This document shows, one piece after another, positions 55,071 through 63,074 of a stretch of 64,000 nucleotides of DNA (its first letter is position 1; every line of letters begins with the position of its first letter). The stretch comes from Streptomyces sp. RPA4-2. GTDB taxonomy: Bacteria; Actinomycetota; Actinomycetes; Streptomycetales; Streptomycetaceae. The stretch spans positions 4,278,001-4,342,000 of the forward strand of contig NZ_CP050975.2 of the NCBI RefSeq assembly GCF_012273515.2, given 5' to 3'. Position numbers and translations under genes: made by a program. The notes beneath the pieces are model-generated. The model was not told where the DNA came from and did no database searches. It saw only the letters and a list, made by a program, of their open reading frames with translations.

Positions 55071-56399
55071 ATGCCACTAGTCGTGATGAGACGTGCCGTC
55101 CGAGAGACCGTCTCAGGACTCCCCCGTGAGTTCTGGTGGCTGTGGACCAGCACCCTGGTCAACCGGCTGGGGGCCTTCGTGGCCACCTTCATGGCGCTGT
55201 ACCTGACGCTCGACCGCGGCTACTCCGCCTCGTACGCGGGCCTGGTGGCGTCCCTGCACGGCCTCGGCGGGGTCGTCTCCTCGCTCGGCGCGGGGGTGAT
55301 GACCGACCGGCTCGGGCGCCGGCCCACCCTGCTCATCGCGCAGACGTCGACGGCGGCCTCCGTCGCGCTGCTCGGCTTCATGCACGACCCGCTGAGCATC
55401 GCCGTCGTCGCCTTCCTCGTCGGTATGGCCAGCAACGCCTCCCGGCCCGCCGTGCAGGCGATGATGGCCGACATCGTGCGGCCCGAGGACCGGGTCCGGG
55501 CGTTCTCTCTCAACTACTGGGCGATCAACCTCGGGTTCGCGGTCTCCTCGATGGCCGCCGGGTTCATCGCCGAGTTCAGCTACCTCGCGGGCTTCCTCAT
55601 CGAGGCCGGCATGACGCTGGTCTGCGCGCTGGTCGTGTTCGCGAAGCTGCCGGAGTCCCGGCCGGTGCGGACCGCCAAGGAGACCGCGGTCGAGGCCCGC
55701 CTCGGGACCGTGCTGCGCGACCGGCGCTTCATGAGCGTCGTCGGGCTGTCCTTCCTGGTCAGCCTCGTCTTCCAGCAGGGGTTCGTGGGGCTCCCGGTCG
55801 CGATGGGTCAGGCCGGGTTCACCCCGGCCGACTACGGCTTGGCGATCGCCGTGAACGGTCTCCTCATCGTCGCCCTGCAGATCCCGGTCACCCGTTTCAT
55901 CCAGCACCGCGATCCCCGGCGGCTGCTCGTGATCTCGTCGCTCCTCGCCGGGTACGGCTTCGGGCTCACCGCCTTCGCCGGCTCGGTCGGCGTCTTCGCC
56001 CTCACCGTGTGCGTGTGGACCCTGGCGGAGATCGTCAACGCGCCGACGCAGACCGGGCTGGTCGTCCTGCTCTCCCCCACGCACGGCCGCGGCCGGTACC
56101 AGGGCATGTACACCCTCTCCTGGTCGCTCGCCGCGCTCATCGCGCCCCTGATGTCAGGCGTCGTCATCGACCGGCTCGGCGCGGAGTGGCTGTGGGGGCT
56201 GTGCGCGGTGGTGGGCACGGTCGCGGCGCTCGGGTACGGGATGCTGATGAGCCGTCTCCCGGCGGAGGAACCCGCGGGGAAGGTGCCCGCGGTGGCCACG
56301 GAGACCGCGGCGCAGGCGCCCGCGGTGGGGACACCCACGGTGAAGGTTCCCGCGGTGAAGGCGGGACCGGCGGCCGAACAGACCACGGCGGAGGCGTGA
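55071..56399 (+). CDS. MFS transporter, DHA1 drug-efflux type
   Basis: The 442-residue protein has 12 hydrophobic segments, the TM2-TM3 motif GAGVMTDRLGRRPTLL, and a tail of about 40 residues made of Ala/Pro/Val repeats (KVPAVA..., TVKVPAV). It is a proton-driven exporter of unknown substrate. ATG 55071 is used, with GGGG six bases upstream; ATG 55086 is possible. It diverges from gpmA. Confidence 0.87.
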   Translation: MPLVVMRRAVRETVSGLPREFWWLWTSTLVNRLGAFVATFMALYLTLDRGYSASYAGLVASLHGLGGVVSSLGAGVMTDRLGRRPTLLIAQTSTAASVALLGFMHDPLSIAVVAFLVGMASNASRPAVQAMMADIVRPEDRVRAFSLNYWAINLGFAVSSMAAGFIAEFSYLAGFLIEAGMTLVCALVVFAKLPESRPVRTAKETAVEARLGTVLRDRRFMSVVGLSFLVSLVFQQGFVGLPVAMGQAGFTPADYGLAIAVNGLLIVALQIPVTRFIQHRDPRRLLVISSLLAGYGFGLTAFAGSVGVFALTVCVWTLAEIVNAPTQTGLVVLLSPTHGRGRYQGMYTLSWSLAALIAPLMSGVVIDRLGAEWLWGLCAVVGTVAALGYGMLMSRLPAEEPAGKVPAVATETAAQAPAVGTPTVKVPAVKAGPAAEQTTAEA

Positions 56400-56407
56400 C
56401 CGGCGAC

Positions 56408-56443
56408 AGGACCGCCGACGCGGGCAGGACCGCCGACGCGGGC
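56408..56443. repeat. 18-bp tandem duplication
   Basis: AGGACCGCCGACGCGGGC occurs at 56408-56425 and 56426-56443, just past the MFS stop codon. Confidence 0.9.
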
Positions 56444-56473
56444 CGGTCCTGCGGCCGCGACGGGCCCCTCGGC

Positions 56474-56581
56474 GGTGGCGGGGCCCCGAGCCGACACAGG
56501 TGACCCGACGGTGGCGGGGCCCCGAGCCGACACAGGTGACCCGGCGGTGGCGGGGCCCCGGGCCGACACGCGTGACCCGGC
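56474..56581. repeat. 36-bp minisatellite, three units
   Basis: Units at 56474-56509, 56510-56545 and 56546-56581 begin GGTGGCGGGGCCCCGrGC and differ by only a few bases. They abut with no spacers. They lie between convergent genes and each contains a GGGGCCCC palindrome. Confidence 0.9.
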
Positions 56582-56645
56582 GCGCACCGGCCGGGCGGAG
56601 ACGCCCCGCGCCCCGGGGCACCCCCGCCCGGGCGGCCGCCCGGTC

Positions 56646-57080
56646 TCAGGGATGCATCCGCGCCCCCTTGAACACCTTGTCCACCCCGTTCCGCGGCCCG
56701 TACACCGCGAGCCCGACCAGATCCAGTGCCGCGGTCGGCACGGCCCGTACGGCCGCCCGGTTGTCCCGGTCGTTGCCCGTGGCGAACAGGTCGGACGTGA
56801 AGACCGCCCTCGGGAGTGCCCGGACCAGCGCGCGGCCGTGCGCCGCGGTCAGCGTCTCCTTGCCGCCCTCGAAGATCATGACCGGCTGGCGGAACATGGG
56901 CAGGTACGGGACGCCGTCCGCGTCGGCATAGGGCTCACCGACCGCCTCGGGGACGGTCGCCCCGAGGCCGCTGACCAGGAAGGCGGTCACGTTGAGCCGC
57001 TGCCAGGGCTCCAGGTCGTCCCGCAGCAGTACGGCGATCTTGGTGTCGAAACGGATGGGCTCGTTGTCCGGTGTGCTCAT
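56646..57080 (-). CDS. DUF2000 family protein
   Basis: The 144-residue product (RFDTKIAVLLRDDLEPWQRLN, MFRQPVMIFEG, TAALDLVGLAVYGPRNGVDK) fits the DUF2000 family, small proteins of the peptidyl-tRNA-hydrolase-2-like fold with unproven function. ATG 57080 is preferred to ATG 57131, which would overlap the divergent AraC start. It shares a 49-bp promoter region with that regulator and is its likely target. Confidence 0.78.
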   Translation of the reverse strand: MSTPDNEPIRFDTKIAVLLRDDLEPWQRLNVTAFLVSGLGATVPEAVGEPYADADGVPYLPMFRQPVMIFEGGKETLTAAHGRALVRALPRAVFTSDLFATGNDRDNRAAVRAVPTAALDLVGLAVYGPRNGVDKVFKGARMHP

Positions 57081-57129
57081 GCCTCGAGACTGCCGACCGC
57101 CGTACGACGTCGTCTTGTACGTTGTTTGC

Positions 57130-57942
57130 ATGGCGGCCCAGCGGGAGATCTCCGCGTGGCGCCCGCGGATCCCGGGCGTCGTGGAGGTCTTCCACGCCCA
57201 CTACACCGAGTACGCGTACCCGATGCACGTCCACGAGGCGTGGACGCTGCTGATCGTCGACGACGGTGCCGTGCGCTACGACCTCGACCGGCACGAGCAC
57301 GGCACCCCGCACGACACGGTCTCGCTGCTGCCGCCGCACGTCCCCCACAACGGTTCGCCGGTCACCGAGGACGGATTCCGCAAACGCGTCCTCTATCTCG
57401 ACCTGAGCCGGCTCGACGCGAGTCTCATCGGCCCCGCGGTGGACGGTCCCGACCTGCGCGACCCTCTGCTGCGCCGACGCGTCGGGCAGTTGCACACCGC
57501 TCTCGCGCACCCCGGTGACGAGCTGGAGGCCGAGAGCAGGCTGACGCTGGTGGCCGAGCGGTTGCGCGGCCATCTGCGGCCACGTCTCGTCGAGGAGACG
57601 CGACCTGACCCGACGCTCGCGGACCGGCTGCGCGAGCTGCTGGACGCACGGCTCGTCGACGGGGTCTCCCTCGACGAGGCCGCCCGGCTCCTGCACGCCC
57701 ATCCCGCCCATCTCGTACGGGCGTTCAGCGGTGCCTTCGGGATCGCGCCGCACCAGTACCTGATGTCGCGGCGCGTCGACCGTGCCCGCCGGCTGCTCCT
57801 GGACGGCGGCAGACCGGCCGAGGTGGCCACCACGACCGGTTTCTACGACCAGTCCCACCTCACCCGCCAGTTCAAGCGGCTGGTCGGGGTCGCCCCGGGG
57901 CGTTACCGCGGCGGGGCGACGCGGGCCCCGCGGACCCGATGA
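57130..57942 (+). CDS. AraC-family transcriptional regulator
   Basis: The 270-residue protein has an N-terminal cupin-like sensing domain (EYAYPMHVHEAWTLLIVDDG, LLPPHVPHNG) and a C-terminal double HTH (VSLDEAARLLHAHPAHLVRAFS; PAEVATTTGFYDQSHLTRQFKR LVGVAPGRYR). It is of the AraC type that usually activates one neighbouring gene, here the divergent DUF2000 gene. CGTAC...GTACG palindromic half-sites lie at 57102-57122, in the shared promoter. Confidence 0.88.
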   Translation: MAAQREISAWRPRIPGVVEVFHAHYTEYAYPMHVHEAWTLLIVDDGAVRYDLDRHEHGTPHDTVSLLPPHVPHNGSPVTEDGFRKRVLYLDLSRLDASLIGPAVDGPDLRDPLLRRRVGQLHTALAHPGDELEAESRLTLVAERLRGHLRPRLVEETRPDPTLADRLRELLDARLVDGVSLDEAARLLHAHPAHLVRAFSGAFGIAPHQYLMSRRVDRARRLLLDGGRPAEVATTTGFYDQSHLTRQFKRLVGVAPGRYRGGATRAPRTR

Positions 57943-58023
57943 GCCCCAGGGGCACGACGGATCCGACGGTCAGGACGGGCACGATGGGCACGACGGGCAC
58001 GGGTCCGACGTGACCCACGCGTC

Positions 58024-59787
58024 TCAGAGGTCGCGCTGTGCCTCGTACAGGTTCCGCGGCCGTACGACGTCCGTCGTCCCGTACAGCTCCAGGCGGGAGT
58101 GCAGGTCGCCGGTGAAGTCGGGTACGTCGATCTGGTCGAACTCCGTACAGGTGTTGACGCCGACCGTGGCGCTGTAGGGCGCGAGGCCGTCGATCTTGAC
58201 GAGCCCGGCGCGGTTGTTGGTGTCGCGGATGTTCCAGTGGGTGAAGCGGGCGCCGAAGAGGGGCCCGGCGGAGGCGTCGCCACCGTGGCGGCCGTTGTTG
58301 TTGACGGTGATGTCGGTGCGGACGTTGGCGAAGGGCATCCCGCGGTGGGAGTCGAAGGTGCCCATCCGCATGTCGCCGCGCGACCAGACGTTGTGGGAGG
58401 AGAGCCCCTCCACGTTGATGCCGTGGAGCTGGGTGTCCGCCGGGGCCGGGACCGTTCGCTGCTCGATGGTGAAGTCCTCGACGAGGTTGTCGTGCGAGCC
58501 CTCGCGGCAGAAGTACGGGTGGTGCGAGCCGCGGCCGGCCACGCGGGTGCGGCGCAGGGTGCAGGCCGAGGCGGCCACGAGTCCGAAGCCGTTGTCCACA
58601 TGGCGTACGACGACGTCGTCCGCCCAGCAGTCGTACGCGCACTGGAACACGACCCCGTTGTAGCCCTTGTCCAGGAGGTGCGGGGACTGCGGGGTCTCGA
58701 CGGCCTCCAGGGTGAGGCCTTCGACGCCCGAGCCCGTCAGTGGCTCCACGTGGGTGGTCAGGCGCGGGTCCCACTCGGGGCGTATGTCGAGCGGGAGCGG
58801 ACGTTCCAGGGTGACCTTCGTGCCCCGCACCCGGCTGACGCGCACGGGCCACTCGTAGGGGACGTAGCTGGTCAGCTTGGTCTTGTCGTCCCAGTAGTAC
58901 GCCTCGGGGCCTGGGCCGCCGCCCGCCATGTGTTCCAACAGGGTGTGGCCGGTGTCGTCGGCGAGGCGGAGCAGGACGAGCCGGCCCGCCTTCAGCCGGC
59001 GCGGGTCGGTGACCGTGATCGTCCATGAACCCCGGGTGGCGGGTGCCACCGTCGTCAGCGTCTCCCACTCGTCGCGGCGGTTGCCGGTCCAGCCCTCGAA
59101 GGGCCAGGCCTTCGCCCGGACGGCGGCGACCAGGGAGTCCAGGCGGGCCGTGGGAGCGAGCCAGATGAGACCGCCCGCCCAGGACCAGGAGGACTTGTCG
59201 CCGCCGTAGCGGGAGCCGTAGACGCCGATCAGTTCGGTGAGGTTCCTGGTCGCGTACAGCTTCGTGCGGTCGCTGCCGGCGCCGCGCAGGACGACGTTCG
59301 AGTGGCCGACGCGGATCAGGCCGTCGACGCGGAAGGTGCCGGGCGGGATGAGAACCGTGCCACCGCCGGCCCTGCCGGCAGCAGCGATGGCACGGTTGAT
59401 CGCGGGGGCGCAGTCCGTCACGCCGTCGTCCGCCACGGCGCCGAAGTCGCGTACGTCGGCCACGACGGGGCGGCGGGGGAAGCGCGCGGTCCCGCCCCGG
59501 AAGCCGGCCCGGCCCACGTACGGGATCTGCGGGTGAGTGAAGGGGGAGCGGGTGAACTCCCGCCAGAGTCCTGGCACCTGGCCGTGCGCCCCGTGCCGCG
59601 CGGATTCCGTGCCCGCCGACGCGGCTGTCGCGCCGATCGCCCCGGCTTGCATGCCCGGTGGACCGGCGGCGGCCGCGGCCCGCTCGGACGCGGCCGCCGC
59701 CGGTCCGCCGGTCACGGCGGCGGCCGCCACCGCCACGGCGCTGCCGAGCAGGCCCCGCCTGCTGATGCCCACGTGCTCCTCGCCCAT
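58024..59787 (-). CDS. Tat-secreted right-handed beta-helix (pectate-lyase-fold) protein
   Basis: The 587-residue product has a twin-arginine signal SRRGLLGSAVAVAAAAV. From about residue 110 it shows the glycoside-hydrolase-28/Pec-lyase start VADVRDFGAVADDGVTDCAPAIN and beta-helix rungs (VVLRGAGSDRTKLYA, VEGLTLEAVETPQ, DDVVVRHVDNGFGLVAAS). It likely cleaves or binds a polysaccharide outside the cell; no catalytic set was identified with confidence. ATG 59787 is used, as the 22 extra residues of the longer frame would precede the Tat motif. Confidence 0.78.
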   Translation of the reverse strand: MGEEHVGISRRGLLGSAVAVAAAAVTGGPAAAASERAAAAAGPPGMQAGAIGATAASAGTESARHGAHGQVPGLWREFTRSPFTHPQIPYVGRAGFRGGTARFPRRPVVADVRDFGAVADDGVTDCAPAINRAIAAAGRAGGGTVLIPPGTFRVDGLIRVGHSNVVLRGAGSDRTKLYATRNLTELIGVYGSRYGGDKSSWSWAGGLIWLAPTARLDSLVAAVRAKAWPFEGWTGNRRDEWETLTTVAPATRGSWTITVTDPRRLKAGRLVLLRLADDTGHTLLEHMAGGGPGPEAYYWDDKTKLTSYVPYEWPVRVSRVRGTKVTLERPLPLDIRPEWDPRLTTHVEPLTGSGVEGLTLEAVETPQSPHLLDKGYNGVVFQCAYDCWADDVVVRHVDNGFGLVAASACTLRRTRVAGRGSHHPYFCREGSHDNLVEDFTIEQRTVPAPADTQLHGINVEGLSSHNVWSRGDMRMGTFDSHRGMPFANVRTDITVNNNGRHGGDASAGPLFGARFTHWNIRDTNNRAGLVKIDGLAPYSATVGVNTCTEFDQIDVPDFTGDLHSRLELYGTTDVVRPRNLYEAQRDL

Positions 59788-59913
59788 GCCCGCCCGCCTC
59801 TCATCGCATCCATGGATGTGAATGACGTTCAGATCTGCGTCAGCCGCGAGCATGCCACTGTGAAGGCTCGCGCGGAAAGGGTCGCGCAGGGGCTAGTTGG
59901 ACTGGACCATGAG

Positions 59914-60405
59914 TCAGTCGGTCGGACGCTGGGTCAGATGGGTGAACGCGTCCAGATTGCGGGTCGACTCCCCGCGGGAGACCCGCCAGGCGTACTCCTT
60001 GCGGATCGCGGAGGCGAAACCGAGCTCAAGGAGGGTGTTGAAAGACCCGTCGGCGGCTTCCAGGACCGAACCGAGCAGCCGGTCGATCTCGTCCGGCGTG
60101 ACCGCGGCCAGCGGCAGCTTGCCGACCAGGTACACGTCTCCCAGGGGGTCGACCGCGTAACTCACGCCGTAGAGCTTGAGATTGCGCTCCAGGAGCCAGC
60201 GGTGGACGCCTTCCTCGTTCTCGTCGGGATGGCGGACCACGAAGGCGTTCAGCGACAGGGAGTGCTTGCCGACGATCAGCGACACGGTCGTCGAGAGCTT
60301 GCGGGTGCCGGGCAGTTTCACGACGTACGAGCCCGTCGCGGGGCTCTCCCACTCCAGCTCGGCCTCGGTGAGTGCCTGCTCGACGATCGACGCTGCGTCA
60401 GCCAT
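59914..60405 (-). CDS. YbjN-domain protein
   Basis: The 163-residue protein (IVEQALTEAELEWESPATGSYV, SLNAFVVRHPDENEEGVHRWLL, ASAIRKEYAWRVSRGEST) fits the YbjN/T3SS-chaperone-like fold. Its gene is 36 bp downstream of mshA on the same strand, a conserved actinobacterial pair, so it is probably co-expressed; a function in mycothiol synthesis is not shown. Confidence 0.85.
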   Translation of the reverse strand: MADAASIVEQALTEAELEWESPATGSYVVKLPGTRKLSTTVSLIVGKHSLSLNAFVVRHPDENEEGVHRWLLERNLKLYGVSYAVDPLGDVYLVGKLPLAAVTPDEIDRLLGSVLEAADGSFNTLLELGFASAIRKEYAWRVSRGESTRNLDAFTHLTQRPTD

Positions 60406-60441
60406 GGGGCGAGCGTACGTCAGCCGTCCGACAGCGGGGTG

Positions 60442-61779
60442 TCAGCCCTGGTGGCCGCGGACCTTGCGGCGGTGGGTCTGCGTCGCCGCCGCGTACACGT
60501 CCGCCGTGGCCGCCGCCGCGGTGTCCCAGCCGAAGCGCTGCGCGTGCCGGGCGGCGGCCTCACCCATCCGGGCGGGGAGCGTGCGGTCGTCGGCGAAATC
60601 GCGCAGCACGCGCGCGTAGGCGGCGGGATCGTGCCCGGGGACGAGGAAACCGGTCTCCCGGTCGCACACGGCGACGGGCAGCCCGCCGACCGCGGCCGCC
60701 AGCACCGGCGTGCCGGCCGCCTGCGCCTCGATGGCCACCAGTCCGAAGGACTCGCTGTACGAAGGCATGACCAGCACCGACGCGGCCCGGAACCAGTCCG
60801 CGAGCTGCTCCTGGTCGACGGGCGGCCTGAAGCACACGACATCGGCGATACCGAGCCGGGCGGCGAGCTTCTGCAGTCCCTCGGGCTTGGCGAGACCGCT
60901 GCCGCTGGGACCGCCCACCACGGGGACGACGATGTTGCCGCGCAGCTCGGGACGCTCGTCGAGCAGGACGGCGACCGCGCGCAGCAGCACGTCGGGGGCC
61001 TTCAGAGGCTGTATGCGGCCCGCGAAGAGCGGGATCAGGGCGTCCTGCGGGAGCCCGAGCCGGGCGCGGGCCGCGGCGCGGCCGTCGGCCGGGCGGAAGC
61101 GGTCGAGGTTCACGCCGGGGTGGACGACGGCGACCTTGCCGGACTCGGCCTCGTAGTGGCGTACGAGTTCGCCGGCCTCCTCCGCGGTGTTGGCGATGAG
61201 GCGGTCGGCGGCGCGCACGATCTGGGTCTCGCCGATGACACGGGCGGCGGGCTCGGGAGTGTCGCCCTCGGCGAGCGCGGCGTTCTTGACCTTGGCCATG
61301 GTGTGCATCGCGTGCACCAGGGGCGCGCCCCAGCGCTCGGCGGCGAGCCACCCGACGTGGCCGGAGAGCCAGTAGTGGGAGTGCACCAGGTCGTAGTAGC
61401 CGGGGCGGTGCCCGGCCCAGGCCTGCATCACGCCGTGCGTGAAGGCGCACAGCTGGGCGGGCAGGTCCTCCTTGGCGAGGCCTTCGTAGGGGCCCGCGTC
61501 GACGTGCCGGACGAGGACTCCTGGGGCCAGCTCGACGGTGGGCGGGAGGGCGGCCGTCGTGGACCGCGTGAAGATCTCGACCTCGATGTTGATCGCGGCG
61601 AGGCGCTGGGCGAGCTCCACGATGTAGACGTTCATGCCGCCCGCGTCGCCCGTGCCGGGCTGGTGCAGCGGTGAGGTGTGCACGGAGAGCATGGCGACGC
61701 GACGGGGCCTGCGGTTCAGCCTGAGCCGTGACGGCGCCGCCTGGGAGCGCCGCCCGAGCCTGCTGACGTACTGGCTCAC
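60442..61779 (-). CDS. mshA: D-inositol-3-phosphate glycosyltransferase (mycothiol synthesis step 1)
   Basis: With GTG 61779 the protein has 445 residues; GGAGG lies eight bases upstream and fixes this start. It is a GT4 enzyme with VAMLSVHTSPLHQPGTGDAGGMN near residue 30, the VHSHYWLSG and SYSESFGLVAIEAQAAGTPV motifs. It transfers GlcNAc from UDP-GlcNAc to inositol phosphate. This begins mycothiol, the main thiol of actinomycetes. The YbjN gene follows. Confidence 0.94.
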   Translation of the reverse strand: MSQYVSRLGRRSQAAPSRLRLNRRPRRVAMLSVHTSPLHQPGTGDAGGMNVYIVELAQRLAAINIEVEIFTRSTTAALPPTVELAPGVLVRHVDAGPYEGLAKEDLPAQLCAFTHGVMQAWAGHRPGYYDLVHSHYWLSGHVGWLAAERWGAPLVHAMHTMAKVKNAALAEGDTPEPAARVIGETQIVRAADRLIANTAEEAGELVRHYEAESGKVAVVHPGVNLDRFRPADGRAAARARLGLPQDALIPLFAGRIQPLKAPDVLLRAVAVLLDERPELRGNIVVPVVGGPSGSGLAKPEGLQKLAARLGIADVVCFRPPVDQEQLADWFRAASVLVMPSYSESFGLVAIEAQAAGTPVLAAAVGGLPVAVCDRETGFLVPGHDPAAYARVLRDFADDRTLPARMGEAAARHAQRFGWDTAAAATADVYAAATQTHRRKVRGHQG

Positions 61780-61932
61780 GTGGCGTTCCTCCTCGCTTCG
61801 GGCATGCCGGTCGGAGGGCACGGCGCACCCTCCAATCCTGACGAACGCCGGAGCAGGCCGCTCCATTTCCCTTTTACCGAAACATTGCCCATGGTCGCTC
61901 AACCGTTCGATAGCGAGTTGCGTACGCGGTCT

Positions 61933-61971
61933 TTGTCCACAGGGCCGGGGCCGGGACGGAGGTTGTCCACA
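61933..61971. promoter_or_regulatory. Two perfect DnaA boxes
   Basis: TTGTCCACA occurs at 61933-61941 and 61963-61971, same orientation, 30 bp apart. It equals the preferred Streptomyces oriC DnaA box. They lie in the mshA / methyltransferase divergent promoter region, far from any dnaA-dnaN context. Confidence 0.8.
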
Positions 61972-62012
61972 GGCGGGCACGGCGTCGTGTACGGCCGCCT
62001 ACTCTCATACGC

Positions 62013-62825
62013 ATGACAGCCCGCGCCGCGTCCCGCCCCGTGGGAACGGTGACGCGCGGGACCACGAACCCCAACCGCCTGCGCCGGATGGACCGCTGGA
62101 TCGCGGCCACCCACGGCGCCGAACTGCGCGGGAGCGCCGATCCGGTGGCGGTCGACCTCGGTTACGGGGCGGCCCCCTGGACCGCGGTCGAGCTGCTGGC
62201 ACGCCTGCGCACGGTCGCCCCGCGCACCCGGGTGGTGGGCGTGGAGATCGACCCGGCCAGGGTCGCGGCGGCGCGGCCGTACGAGCGGGAGGGCCTCTCC
62301 TTCCGGCACGGCGGCTTCGAGGTCCCGGTCGAGGGCGGACCGACCCTCATCCGGGCGGCGAACGTGCTGCGCCAGTACGACGAGGAGCAGGTCGCCGCCG
62401 TCTGGCAGCGCCTGTGCGCGCGTCTGGCCCCGGCGGGGCCGGGGTCCTCGGGCGGCCTGCTCGTCGAGGGCACCTGCGACGAGATCGGCCGCCGGCACGT
62501 CTGGGTCGCGCTCGGCCCCGAGGGCCCCCGCACGGTCACCTTCGCCACCCGGCTGGGCTCCCTGGACCGGCCCTCCGACCTCGCCGAGCGCCTGCCGAAG
62601 GCCTTGATCCACCGCAACGTCCCGGGCGAACCCGTCCACGCGTTCCTGCGCGACTTCGACCACGCCTGGGCGGCCGCCGCGCCCTACGCCTCGTACGGCG
62701 CGCGGCAGCGCTGGATCCGCACGGTCCGCGACCTGGCGGCCGACTGGCCGGTGACCGACGCGATATCGCGCTGGCGCCAGGGCGAAGTCACGGTGAGCTG
62801 GCAGGCCTTGGCGCCAGGGGTGTGA
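62013..62825 (+). CDS. Class I SAM-dependent methyltransferase-like protein
   Basis: The 270-residue protein has motif I VAVDLGYGAAPWTAVEL and motif II VVGVEIDPARVAAA, then TLIRAANVLRQYDEEQV. The fold is clear but the glycine-rich loop is unusual (GYGAAPW), so it may be an atypical or inactive member. It is conserved beside mshA in Streptomyces to my knowledge; substrate unknown. Start ATG 62013, 42 bp past the second DnaA box. Confidence 0.8.
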   Translation: MTARAASRPVGTVTRGTTNPNRLRRMDRWIAATHGAELRGSADPVAVDLGYGAAPWTAVELLARLRTVAPRTRVVGVEIDPARVAAARPYEREGLSFRHGGFEVPVEGGPTLIRAANVLRQYDEEQVAAVWQRLCARLAPAGPGSSGGLLVEGTCDEIGRRHVWVALGPEGPRTVTFATRLGSLDRPSDLAERLPKALIHRNVPGEPVHAFLRDFDHAWAAAAPYASYGARQRWIRTVRDLAADWPVTDAISRWRQGEVTVSWQALAPGV

Positions 62826-63074
62826 CGGCCGGTGGCGTGGCCCGGGTCCGGTGCGCGGGCGCGCTTCGGCGAACGGTCGCGGACTTCACCCGCCCGCACC
62901 ACTCGCGGAACGAACTCCGTGAGTGGTTCGTCACACAGGCGGGGAGATCGTCTTGCGGAAGCGCGACGGAGGGAAGGGAGTTCTTGCCCGCCTCTGTCGC
63001 GTTGCGCGCCGACATGGCACGATCCCCCAGGCGTCCATAAGTTACTGACGGTAAATCAGTTTGGGGGCGGAGCA
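62826..63074 (+). promoter_or_regulatory. Leader region of the NlpC/P60 gene
   Basis: A near-perfect 10-bp hairpin (CCACTCGCGG 62899-62908 with CCGTGAGTGG 62917-62926) and a small ACTGA/TCAGT repeat at 63047-63061 lie in this 249-bp region. I did not find the conserved core of a c-di-AMP riboswitch, which sometimes precedes such genes. Confidence 0.4.

Noticed and set aside
55113..56084. Long antisense frame within the MFS gene
   Set aside because: It is the usual high-G+C antisense shadow of a clearly real transporter gene.
56474..56581. Short regular repeats resembling a CRISPR array
   Set aside because: The 36-bp units abut directly with no spacers and no cas genes are near, so this is a minisatellite.
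62826..63074. c-di-AMP riboswitch before the NlpC/P60 gene
   Set aside because: I looked for the conserved ydaO-type core and did not find it; only a simple hairpin is visible.
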